From Clostridia bacterium (lineage in GTDB: Bacteria; Bacillota_A; Clostridia; Christensenellales; Aristaeellaceae): 25,796 nucleotides of DNA. The stretch covers positions 1-25,796 of the forward strand of contig JAFZQK010000021.1 of NCBI GenBank assembly GCA_017620455.1, given 5' to 3'. Below are positions 7,266 to 13,788 of this stretch, one piece after another (within the stretch, counting starts at the first letter, position 1; every line of letters begins with the position of its first letter). The notes below the pieces were generated by a model that did not search any database, was not told where the DNA came from, and saw only the letters and a list, made by a program, of their open reading frames with translations. The position numbers and the translations under genes were made by a program.

Positions 7266-7274
7266 ATTATAGCA
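7266..7274 (-). promoter_or_regulatory. Extended -10 promoter of the DUF4298 gene
   Basis: On the minus strand TGCTATAAT, that is an extended -10 (TGn) joined to a consensus TATAAT at 7266-7271. No good -35 box lies 17 bp upstream, which suits an extended -10 promoter. Confidence 0.55.
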
Positions 7275-7357
7275 CAAAATGGCGTCCCTTACCCGGCGGG
7301 AACAGAAAAAAACCGCGCCGGGCGGCGGGCGTTTTGCCGTTGGCCTTCGGCCTTCGA

Positions 7358-7386
7358 TTGACAGCGGACGCAGAATTTGGTATGAT
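7358..7386 (+). promoter_or_regulatory. Strong sigma-A promoter for the PRTase-like and xylanase genes
   Basis: Consensus TTGACA (7358-7363), 17-bp spacer, TATGAT (7381-7386). It is the best promoter match in the window. No terminator separates the two downstream genes. Confidence 0.8.
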
Positions 7387-7428
7387 AGATACAAACATTG
7401 CGCAGTGCGCCTAAAAGGAGATGTGCGT

Positions 7429-8070
7429 ATGGCCATCCAGCTGATCAAATATCCCACGAAGAATTCCAATCTGCCCTTCCGCGTGGCCCGGGGGCATTTC
7501 GCCACCAGCCACAGCCATATCAATTACTATATCGACCTGACCATGACCAAGCACCGCCTGAGCGAGGCCCGGGAAGCGGCCATCCAGCTGGCGGGCACCT
7601 TTACCCCCAGCACCGTGGTGGATACCGTGCTGTGCCTGGACGGCATGGAAGTGGTGGGCGCCTGCATGGCCAGCGAGCTGACGAAGGCGGGCTTTTCCAA
7701 TATGAACGCCCACCGCACCATTTACGTGGTCACGCCGGAGCATACCACCGGCAGCCAGCTGATCTTCCGGGACAATTCCGCCCCCATGATCGTGGGCAAG
7801 CACGTGCTGGTGCTGGCGGCGTCCGTCACCACGGGCTACACCGCCCAGGCGGCCATCGAGGCCATCCGCTATTACGGCGGCATCCCGGTGGGCATCGGCG
7901 CCATTTTCTCCTGCGTGGATACCTGCGAGGAATTCCCCGTGGTGTCCATTTTCAAGGCCCGGGACGTTCTGCCCGATTATCACACCACTGACAGCCACGA
8001 CTGCCCCCTGTGCCGGGCCGGGCAGCGGCTGGACGCCCTGGTGAACGCCCACGGGATCTCAAGCTTTTGA
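7429..8070 (+). CDS. Type I phosphoribosyltransferase-like protein (orotate phosphoribosyltransferase-like)
   Basis: A 213-residue cytoplasmic protein. The start at 7429 follows AAAAGGAG (7413-7420) by eight bases. The PRPP-loop region reads HVLVLAASVTTGYTAQAAIEAI (hydrophobic strand and TTG loop, residues 125-140), placing it in the PRTase type I fold. The two acidic residues that normally precede the TTG loop are Ala-Ala here. A C-terminal HDCPLC (190-195) could be half of a metal site. I recall similar Clostridial proteins annotated as PyrE-like; the true substrate is unknown, and a regulatory or ligand-binding role is possible. It lies 26 bp upstream of the xylanase gene and is probably co-transcribed with it, although no functional link is obvious. 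Confidence 0.75.
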   Translation: MAIQLIKYPTKNSNLPFRVARGHFATSHSHINYYIDLTMTKHRLSEAREAAIQLAGTFTPSTVVDTVLCLDGMEVVGACMASELTKAGFSNMNAHRTIYVVTPEHTTGSQLIFRDNSAPMIVGKHVLVLAASVTTGYTAQAAIEAIRYYGGIPVGIGAIFSCVDTCEEFPVVSIFKARDVLPDYHTTDSHDCPLCRAGQRLDALVNAHGISSF

Positions 8071-8096
8071 TCATTCATTGAAAAGGAGATAAAACG

Positions 8097-9317
8097 ATGA
8101 AACGGATGATTGCAATGTTGCTGGCGCTGGGAATGCTGCTGGGCTGCGGGAGCGCCCTGGCGGAGGAAGCCCCCTCCTACGACGTGCCGCTGACGGCCCT
8201 GACGGAGCAGTACGGCTTCCGGCTGGGCACCTGCTTTTCCTTCAACCAGCTGAACAATCAGGGATACCTGAGCCTGGTGAAGCGCCACTTCTCCAGCCTG
8301 ACGGCCACCAATGAAATGAAAGCCTATTCCCTGCTGGACGAAAAGGCCAGCAAGGCGGCGGAGGACGGCATGCCGGTGATGAACTACTGGATGGCGGACC
8401 AGATGGTGGGCTGGGCCCAGGAAAACGGCATCGGCATCCGGGGCCACGTGCTGGTATGGGACGCCTATATGTGCGACTGGTATTTCCACGAGGGCTACGA
8501 TTCCGGCAAGCCCTACGCCGACAAGGAAACCATCAAGACCCGCACCGAATACTACATCACCCAGGTGATCAATCACTTTGAGGAGAAATTCCCCGGCGTG
8601 GTATACTGCTGGGACGTGGTGAACGAGGCCGTGGCCGACACCGGCAACACCGACGAATACGCCGCGGGGGATCCCCGGCAGCTGCGCACCTCCCGGTCGG
8701 GGCAGACCAATCTGTTCCGGGATTATATGGGCGACGATTACGTGAGCTGGGCCTTCCTCTACGCCCGCAACGCCGTGGACGCCCTGGGCGCGGACATCGG
8801 GCTGTATTACAACGACTATAACGCCTACTTCCCCGACAAGGCCCAGGCCATCCTGGCCCTGGCCGCGGAGGTCAACAGCTTCGCGACCAACGAGGACGGC
8901 ACGCCCCGCAAGCTCATGGACGGCATCGGCATGCAGGGCTATATCGGCGGCTACGGCACCCAGGAGGGCTGCCTGGTGGACAGCCACATCGACATGATCC
9001 GGGACGCCATCCTGGGATACCGCGACGCGGGCCTCCGGGTGCAGATCACCGAAATGGCCGTGCGTAATTTCGAGCAGGACCAGGCCGACGCCCACGCGGC
9101 GTTCTACGCCAAGCTGTTCGCCATGTTCAAATCCCTGTATACGGAAGAGGAGGGCAACCCCCTGAACGTGGTGGCCATCTGGAGCCTCACCGACATGCCC
9201 TTCGCCCCCAAGGGCCAGTATGTGTACAACCTGAACAGCCCCTGGGGCGGCCTGGTGAACGACCGGCTGCAGATCAAGGACGCCTTCCGCCAGGTGTACG
9301 CGGTGATGGCGGAATAA
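8097..9317 (+). CDS. Secreted endo-1,4-beta-xylanase, glycoside hydrolase family 10
   Basis: A 406-residue protein that cuts the xylan backbone outside the cell. A signal sequence covers residues 1-22 (MKRMIAMLLALGMLLGCGSA). LLGC (14-17) resembles a lipobox with an unusual Leu at -2, while ALA before Glu23 is a good signal peptidase I site, so anchoring is uncertain. The single catalytic (beta/alpha)8 domain has TNEMKAYS (71-78), acid/base Glu177 in WDVVNEA and nucleophile Glu319 in QITEMA. The usual GH10 segment HTLVWHSQ reads HVLVWDAY (117-124), so the active-site-lining His is Asp122. There is no carbohydrate-binding module. The start follows AAAAGGAGAT (8081-8090). Together with the GH51 enzyme it suits arabinoxylan use. 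Confidence 0.93.
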   Translation: MKRMIAMLLALGMLLGCGSALAEEAPSYDVPLTALTEQYGFRLGTCFSFNQLNNQGYLSLVKRHFSSLTATNEMKAYSLLDEKASKAAEDGMPVMNYWMADQMVGWAQENGIGIRGHVLVWDAYMCDWYFHEGYDSGKPYADKETIKTRTEYYITQVINHFEEKFPGVVYCWDVVNEAVADTGNTDEYAAGDPRQLRTSRSGQTNLFRDYMGDDYVSWAFLYARNAVDALGADIGLYYNDYNAYFPDKAQAILALAAEVNSFATNEDGTPRKLMDGIGMQGYIGGYGTQEGCLVDSHIDMIRDAILGYRDAGLRVQITEMAVRNFEQDQADAHAAFYAKLFAMFKSLYTEEEGNPLNVVAIWSLTDMPFAPKGQYVYNLNSPWGGLVNDRLQIKDAFRQVYAVMAE

Positions 9318-9373
9318 AGAGGGAACGAAGGGGCCGAAGCCCATACTGCCCGATAATCCTTTGCTGATAATCA

Positions 9374-9406
9374 GAGGGGGAAACCACCAAAAGCGGTTTC
9401 CCCCTT
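9374..9406. repeat. 33-bp palindromic repeat, left copy
   Basis: Arms GAGGGGGAAACC and GGTTTCCCCCTT with nine bases between. It shares both arms with the copy at 9648-9680 and differs only in the centre. Confidence 0.8.
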
Positions 9407-9434
9407 CCAGTCTGTCGAAAAACCCAGGGGATGC

Positions 9435-9460
9435 ATCGAAGGGGCCGCAGCCCCTTCGAT
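9435..9460. repeat. Perfect hairpin, 11-bp stem
   Basis: ATCGAAGGGGC (9435-9445), loop CGCA, then GCCCCTTCGAT (9450-9460). There is no T-tract directly after it on either strand, so it is not an obvious terminator. Confidence 0.7.
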
Positions 9461-9492
9461 TCTCATCCGCAGGCGGCGGCATGTACGTCGCC

Positions 9493-9583
9493 GAGGAGCA
9501 ACAGAATGTTGCTTCCTCTATCAATTTCTGGCCGCAAAATGAGCGTTTTTGCTTGCGAAAATGCCATTTTGCAAGAAATTGAT
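9493..9583. ncRNA. Candidate structured element with two further stem-loops
   Basis: The first stem is GAGG-a-GCAAC with GTTGC-tt-CCTC (9493-9518). The second is long and imperfect, closed by ATCAATTTCT (9520-9529) with AGAAATTGAT (9574-9583) and continuing inward with GCAAAAT against ATTTTGC. The following terminator-like hairpin would suit the end of a small plus-strand RNA. Whether it is transcribed cannot be told from the sequence. Confidence 0.35.
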
Positions 9584-9589
9584 GCATCG

Positions 9590-9619
9590 AAAAAAGCGGA
9601 ACCCCTATTCCGCTTTTTT
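9590..9619. terminator. Terminator-like hairpin, both strands
   Basis: AAAAAAGCGGA (9590-9600) pairs with TCCGCTTTTTT (9609-9619). The A and T runs make it able to stop transcription in either direction; it probably ends the PRTase-xylanase transcript or a small RNA within this region. Confidence 0.65.
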
Positions 9620-9621
9620 CG

Positions 9622-9648
9622 CAGGGTGTCGGCTCTGTCGACACCCTG
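9622..9648. repeat. Hairpin with 10-bp perfect stem
   Basis: CAGGGTGTCG (9622-9631) pairs with CGACACCCTG (9639-9648) around a 7-base loop. It abuts the right-hand 33-bp palindrome, with which it shares the base at 9648. Confidence 0.65.
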
Positions 9649-9680
9649 AGGGGGAAACCGCGTTTGGCGGTTTCCCCCTT
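9648..9680. repeat. 33-bp palindromic repeat, right copy
   Basis: Arms GAGGGGGAAACCGC and GCGGTTTCCCCCTT around a 5-base centre, followed by TTTT. It matches the left copy at 9374-9406 over both outer arms. With its T-run it may act as a plus-strand terminator. Confidence 0.8.
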
Positions 9681-9761
9681 TTTTGCCCCGCCGGGAAAGC
9701 CGGCCGGGGTATTCTTGTTTTGTTTCCGTTGGATCGGGGTTTGCGGGGCGTTCCCTCCGCA

Positions 9762-11603
9762 TCACTCGGCCAGGGCGGATTGCCGCTCCAGCAGCGTCAG
9801 CAGGTACACGAATTCTTCCTTGTAGGGATCCCCCGTCACGGAGGCGCAGCCCCGGGCCAGGGAAAGCGCGTCCGCCCAGGTGGAATCGCCCTTGTGTTCG
9901 CTGTCCCGCAGCAGCATGCCGCACTCGGCCACCGCGGCGGCGAAGCGCATATTGTCGCTGAGGGTTTCGGCAATTTCTTCCGTCAGGGGGTATTCCTCCA
10001 GGGTGCTTTCCTCCTGGCCGGGCTTCTTATAGCGGATGCTGAGGGTCAGCCATTCGTTCCCTTCGTCGGCGGAAGGCTGCTGATAGCGGCTGGAAGCGCT
10101 GCCGGTATCAAAATCGCTGCCCGCGGGCACGATCTCGTACAGCGCCGTCACCCGATGGCCGCTGCCGATCTCGCCGCCGTCCTTGGTATCGTCGGCGAAA
10201 TCCTCCGCCGCCATCACCCGGTCCTCATAGCCGATGAGCCGATAGCCCTTCACCAGCGCGGGGTTGAAGTCCAATTGCAGCTTCACGTCCCGGGCCACTT
10301 CGATCAGCGTGCCGCCCGCTTCCGTTACCAGGGCGCGCCGGGCCTCGAAGATGGAATCCAGGTAGTAGTAATTCCCGTCGCCGTAATCCGCCAGGGCTTC
10401 CAGCTTGTTGTCCTTGTAATTGCCGTAGCCCACGCCCAGCATGGTCAGCTTCACGCCGTTCTTTTTCTTTTCCATCACCAGCCGGGCCAGATCGCCCTCG
10501 CTGGTCATGCCCACGTTGAAATCGCCGTCCGTGGCCATGATGATGCGGTTCACGCTGCCCGCGTCGGCGTACTGCTCCGCCAGCTGATAGGCCGTCTGGA
10601 TGCCCGCGGCGCTGTTGGTGCTGCCCCCCGCCTCCAGGGCGGAGATGGCTTCCATGATGCGCACCTTGTCCGCCGCCGGCACGCCGGAGAGCACCACCTC
10701 GTCCCGGGAAGCGTAGGTGACGATGGACACGGTGTCCGTGGGCGCCAGCTCGTCCAGCAGCAGCAGGAACGCCCGCTTCACCAGATCCAGCCGGTCGGAC
10801 CCGAACATGGATCCGGACACGTCGATCAGGAACACCAGGTTGTTCCGGGGGCGGTCCTCCACGTCAATGTCCACGGCGTGCAGCCCGACCTGCAGCAGCA
10901 GCGTTTTTTCGTTCCAGGGGCACCGGGCCAGCTCCATGGTGACGCCCAGCGGGCTGTCCCCCTGGGGGCCCTGATAATCGTAATGGAAGTAATTCAGCAT
11001 CTCCTCGATGCGCACGGCATCCTGGGGCACCTTCTGCCCGGCGAGGATCATGGCGCGCAGCTGGGCGTAGGAGGCGGTGTCCACGTCCGCCGCGAAGGTG
11101 GACAGGGGCGACGCGGACACATTCTGGAAGCCGTTTTCCCGGATGAAGGTGTATTCGTTGGTGTTCCACGGCTCCCAGGCGGCGCCCGCCGCCGGCATGG
11201 AGGTAGTCAGCGCCATGGGCGCGGCATAGGTCTTGGCATAGCCGGCGCTGTCGTATTCCTCGGCGCACAGCCCGTCCCAGCCGTCCCAGCTGTTATCGTT
11301 CCGGACGCTGGGCACGGCGCCGTCCGAAAACAGCACCGTCCAGGTCCTGCCGTCCACCATGCCGGTGGAAAGCAATCCGTTCCTCCGCTGGAACGCCATG
11401 ACCGCGCTTTCCGTCTTTTCGTCAAAGGCGCCCGGGGTTTCCTCTTCCAGGTAGCCCAGTTCCTTCAGGCGCGCCTGGATCTCCAGCACCTTTTCGCCGG
11501 TATCCCCCTTCTGCCAGATCGTATCCTCCGCCAGGGCCGGAGCCGCCAGGGACATGAGCGTCACCAGTGCCAGGATCACGCAAATCCATTTTCCGTGTTT
11601 CAT
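9762..11603 (-). CDS. Secreted YfbK-like von Willebrand factor A protein with N-terminal peptidoglycan-binding domain
   Basis: A 613-residue protein. Signal peptide 1-25 (cleavage after APALA). Residues about 30-95 form a peptidoglycan-binding type 1 repeat (VLEIQARLKELGYL...TESAVMAFQRRNGL). Residues 150-210 match the conserved N-terminal region of the YfbK family (NPLSTF-like SPLSTFAADVDTASYA, then VRIEEMLNYF). The VWA domain (about 255-430) has a complete metal-ion site: DVSGS 261-265, Thr329 in GGSTN and Asp359 in ATDGD. A YfbK C-terminal region follows (DVKLQLDFNPA, YRLIGYEDR). The protein is probably bound to the wall and to another protein through the metal site; the family's function is not settled. 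The start follows AAGGAGG. No clear promoter was seen in the 270-bp divergent gap. Confidence 0.9.
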   Translation of the reverse strand: MKHGKWICVILALVTLMSLAAPALAEDTIWQKGDTGEKVLEIQARLKELGYLEEETPGAFDEKTESAVMAFQRRNGLLSTGMVDGRTWTVLFSDGAVPSVRNDNSWDGWDGLCAEEYDSAGYAKTYAAPMALTTSMPAAGAAWEPWNTNEYTFIRENGFQNVSASPLSTFAADVDTASYAQLRAMILAGQKVPQDAVRIEEMLNYFHYDYQGPQGDSPLGVTMELARCPWNEKTLLLQVGLHAVDIDVEDRPRNNLVFLIDVSGSMFGSDRLDLVKRAFLLLLDELAPTDTVSIVTYASRDEVVLSGVPAADKVRIMEAISALEAGGSTNSAAGIQTAYQLAEQYADAGSVNRIIMATDGDFNVGMTSEGDLARLVMEKKKNGVKLTMLGVGYGNYKDNKLEALADYGDGNYYYLDSIFEARRALVTEAGGTLIEVARDVKLQLDFNPALVKGYRLIGYEDRVMAAEDFADDTKDGGEIGSGHRVTALYEIVPAGSDFDTGSASSRYQQPSADEGNEWLTLSIRYKKPGQEESTLEEYPLTEEIAETLSDNMRFAAAVAECGMLLRDSEHKGDSTWADALSLARGCASVTGDPYKEEFVYLLTLLERQSALAE

Positions 11604-11781
11604 CGTTTTTTCCTCCTTGTCAGGCTTCGTCCGCCGCGGATGAGGGGGCGGCGGCTTTCAGGGCGCAGCGCCCTTGTTTCCTGCTTTCACCGGTTTAGAC
11701 GGACGGGGAGCAAAAAAGTTCCCTCTCTTTTTCCATTTTTTCCGCTTTCCCGGTCCGGGGCGGGATTTTCCCCGGTTCCGC

Positions 11782-11810
11782 TTGCCTTTTTCTGCTTTTT
11801 CAAGTATGAT
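11782..11810 (+). promoter_or_regulatory. Promoter of the 170-aa secreted protein and downstream genes
   Basis: TTGCCT (11782-11787), 17-bp spacer, TATGAT (11805-11810). The leader of about 60 bases ends with AGGAAAGGA before the start codon. Confidence 0.6.
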
Positions 11811-11873
11811 GATCCCAGTAGAGCATCCGGATCGGACGCGGACCCGGAAGTAAACAGGAAAGGATGACGGACA

Positions 11874-12386
11874 ATGATGAAAAAACTGCTGGGATGGACG
11901 TTGGCCCTCGCCCTTCTGCTGTCGCTGACCGCCGTTTCGGCGGAAGAAGCGGAGCAGGCCGTCCTGACCGCCGACGCCGGATTGCCGGAGGAAGAATACC
12001 GGGAATTCACCGAAGCGGGCATGAAGATGTGGCTCCCCGCCTCGCTCAAAAGCGTCGCCCTCACCGCGGAAGACCGGGAGAAGGGCTATATCGCCTATTT
12101 CGCCAGCGAGGACGGCCAGCAGGCCGTCGCCGTCATGTGCATCGGCGTGGGCAGGCTGATGCGGGAGGATTACAGGGCCCTTGTGGAAAAGGAAGGCATC
12201 GACATCCGGGACGTGACCATCAACGGCCTGCCCTGGCTGACCTACCCCATCGAACAGTTTGACGCGGTCTCCTATGCCTACACCGACGAAGCCAGCCTGA
12301 TCCTGGAGATCACCCTGGCCCCCATGTCCGACGCGGACTTTGCGGCGCTGGCGGAGACCATCATTTCCTCCGTTCAGCCGCTGTGA
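11874..12386 (+). CDS. Secreted protein of unknown function, 170 aa
   Basis: A signal peptide covers residues 1-23 (MMKKLLGWTLALALLLSLTAVSA, cleavage before EEAEQ); there is no lipobox. The mature part of about 145 residues is acidic, with alternating strands and helices: FTEAGMKMWLPASLK, YIAYFASEDGQQAVAVMCI, a short helix region, then LILEITLAPMSDADF and a C-terminal helix. The layout (an 'LP' turn after the first strands, then an amphipathic central strand) recalls PsbP/DcrB-like small secreted domains, but this is a weak fold guess. Start either of two adjacent ATGs (11874 or 11877). It is the first gene of a probable three-gene unit. Confidence 0.75.
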   Translation: MMKKLLGWTLALALLLSLTAVSAEEAEQAVLTADAGLPEEEYREFTEAGMKMWLPASLKSVALTAEDREKGYIAYFASEDGQQAVAVMCIGVGRLMREDYRALVEKEGIDIRDVTINGLPWLTYPIEQFDAVSYAYTDEASLILEITLAPMSDADFAALAETIISSVQPL

Positions 12387-12433
12387 TCCGTCGTCCGGCC
12401 GGAAAAGGCGGACCGTATTTGAAAGAGGCGCTT

Positions 12434-13246
12434 ATGAACTTTTTTGTGGAGGGCTTGCAGGGCAGCGGCAAGAGCACCCTCGTTCAGCGGCTGTCGGAGC
12501 TGCGCCCGGAGTATGCCGTGTACCGGGAGGGGGATTACTCCCCCGTGGAATTGGCCTGGTGCGCCTGGCTGACCGAGGCGCAGTACCGGGCGGTTCTTAA
12601 AAAGTACGCGTCCATCCGCCCGCTGATCGAGGAAAACACCGTGCGGGAAGGGGCGCGGTACGTGGTGTGCTACACTAAGGTCCGCACCGACGCGCCGGGA
12701 TTCTACGGCGAAATGGAGCAGCATGAGATCTACCACGGCCTCGTATCCTGGGAGGATTTCGCGTCCATCCGCCTGGGCCGGTTTGAAAGATGGACGGGAA
12801 ATAATTCTATATTTGAATGCGCCCTGTTCCAGAACACGGTGGAGGATATGATCCTTTTCCGGGAGAAAACGGACGAGGAGATCCTTTCGTTTTTCCGCCG
12901 GGTGCGGGACGCGCTGGAAGGCAAATTCTTTCACATTCTTTACCTGAAAACGGAAGACGTCAAAGGGAACCTGGATGCGATCCGCAAGGAACGCACGGAC
13001 GATCAGGGCAGGGAACTCTGGTTTCCCATGATGTGCGCGTACTTCGACGCTTCGCCCTGGGCGAAGGCCCGTGGCGCGCGGGGGGAGGAGGGGATCCTTT
13101 CCCATCTGGCCCACCGGCAGGCGCTGGAAATGCGGATCTGCGAAGAGATCTTCCCCGGCCGCTTCACGGTGCTGCCGTCGAAGCGGTACGCCCCGGACGC
13201 CCTTTCCGCCCTGCCCGGCGGGGACAGGCCGGAAAAGGAGGAATGA
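12434..13246 (+). CDS. P-loop NTPase, nucleoside/nucleotide kinase-like, 270 aa
   Basis: Begins MNFFVEGLQGSGKST: a Walker A loop (GLQGSGKST, residues 7-15) at the very N-terminus, as in deoxynucleoside or thymidylate kinases and related small-molecule kinases. The middle has SIFECALFQNTVEDMILF, a pattern seen in deoxynucleoside-kinase-like folds, and later RKERTDDQG, which could be a lid region. The start at 12434 is preferred (AAAGAGG upstream, and the P-loop then sits at residue 7); the in-frame extension to 12383 has no ribosome binding site and lies partly over the upstream stop. No signal peptide. The substrate is unknown. The downstream gene starts 2 bp after its stop, so the two are translationally linked. 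Confidence 0.75.
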   Translation: MNFFVEGLQGSGKSTLVQRLSELRPEYAVYREGDYSPVELAWCAWLTEAQYRAVLKKYASIRPLIEENTVREGARYVVCYTKVRTDAPGFYGEMEQHEIYHGLVSWEDFASIRLGRFERWTGNNSIFECALFQNTVEDMILFREKTDEEILSFFRRVRDALEGKFFHILYLKTEDVKGNLDAIRKERTDDQGRELWFPMMCAYFDASPWAKARGARGEEGILSHLAHRQALEMRICEEIFPGRFTVLPSKRYAPDALSALPGGDRPEKEE

Positions 13247-13248
13247 GG

Positions 13249-13656
13249 ATGCGCTATTTCCGCGTGCATACGGCGGACGCCGCCTATATCACCCGGCAGC
13301 CCCGGGGGCTGTTCACCGCCGTGGGCAAGCTGGTGGACGCAAAGGCGCTGACGGCGGAGGAAGAAAAAGCGTACTGGGAAAACCGGGCTTATTTTGAACG
13401 GGTGCTGCCCGTGCCGCCGTTTTACGCCCAGGGGAATCCCGACCGGGCCGTCACCTGGTTCAAGGACAACGAAAACGGCCAGCGCATCTGGCGGGAAATG
13501 ACCTTCTACCGGGACATGGCGAAAAAATACGGCCTGCGGCTGTACCTCTCCGCCTGCGGGGAACCGCCCGGCAGGATCATTTACGAGGACGATTACCAGA
13601 TCGCGGTGAAATATCCAAACAGCGCCGTGCCGGTCACCGTCCGGGAGCTGAAATAA
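13249..13656 (+). CDS. Conserved-looking cytoplasmic protein, 135 aa, function unknown
   Basis: Starts MRYFRVHTADAAYITRQPRG. Two in-frame ATGs exist; the one at 13249 is chosen because AAGGAGG (13235-13241) lies seven bases upstream, while the ATG at 13243 would leave only one base. The protein has PPFYAQGNPDRAVTWFKD in the middle and ends with EPPGRIIYEDDYQIAVKYPN. No catalytic motif, metal site or membrane segment is recognised. I recall similar short Clostridial proteins without a named function. Tight coupling to the P-loop gene suggests the two act together or on one pathway. Confidence 0.7.
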   Translation: MRYFRVHTADAAYITRQPRGLFTAVGKLVDAKALTAEEEKAYWENRAYFERVLPVPPFYAQGNPDRAVTWFKDNENGQRIWREMTFYRDMAKKYGLRLYLSACGEPPGRIIYEDDYQIAVKYPNSAVPVTVRELK

Positions 13657-13660
13657 AATA

Positions 13661-13709
13661 ACGCGCGCTTTCCGTCTGCCGTCAGACGGCGAAAAGCGCG
13701 CGTTTTTTT
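13661..13709. terminator. Bidirectional terminator between convergent units
   Basis: ACGCGCGCTTT pairs with AAAGCGCGCGT (outer), and CCGTCTG with CAGACGG (inner). It is followed by TTTTTTT on plus and by TATTTTATTT on minus. It ends the plus-strand trio and the long minus-strand operon. Confidence 0.9.
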
Positions 13710-13788
13710 GTTATTCCGCGTTCAGGCGCAAACGGACGCCGGCTCGGGCGGCCGTTTTTCCCTTCCCGTCGGCATCTTCCCGGGCGGT

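Larger units (their letters stand above)
9318..9761. other. Gene-free region packed with stem-loops
   Basis: No credible gene. From 9374 to 9680 at least six stem-loops follow each other, bracketed by two related 33-bp palindromes and including one terminator-like hairpin. An 11-bp direct repeat GATGCATCGAA occurs at 9430-9440 and 9581-9591. A short CGAAGGGGCCGAAGCCC (about 9326-9342) resembles a truncated copy of the 9435-9460 hairpin. The composition suggests a mobile palindromic intergenic element or a structured RNA. Confidence 0.65.

Noticed and set aside
7980..9644. Minus-strand open frame of 554 codons opposite the xylanase gene
   Set aside because: Mirror frame without ribosome binding site; the GH10 catalytic motifs are on the plus strand.
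11660..11674. Palindrome AGGGCGCAGCGCCCT upstream of the VWA gene as terminator or operator
   Set aside because: A single-base loop, no T-run and no promoter nearby; likely a chance GC-rich palindrome.
9549..11867. Plus-strand open frame of 772 codons opposite the VWA gene
   Set aside because: Mirror of the YfbK-like gene; it starts inside the hairpin array and is rich in His, Gln and Gly, with no domain recognised.
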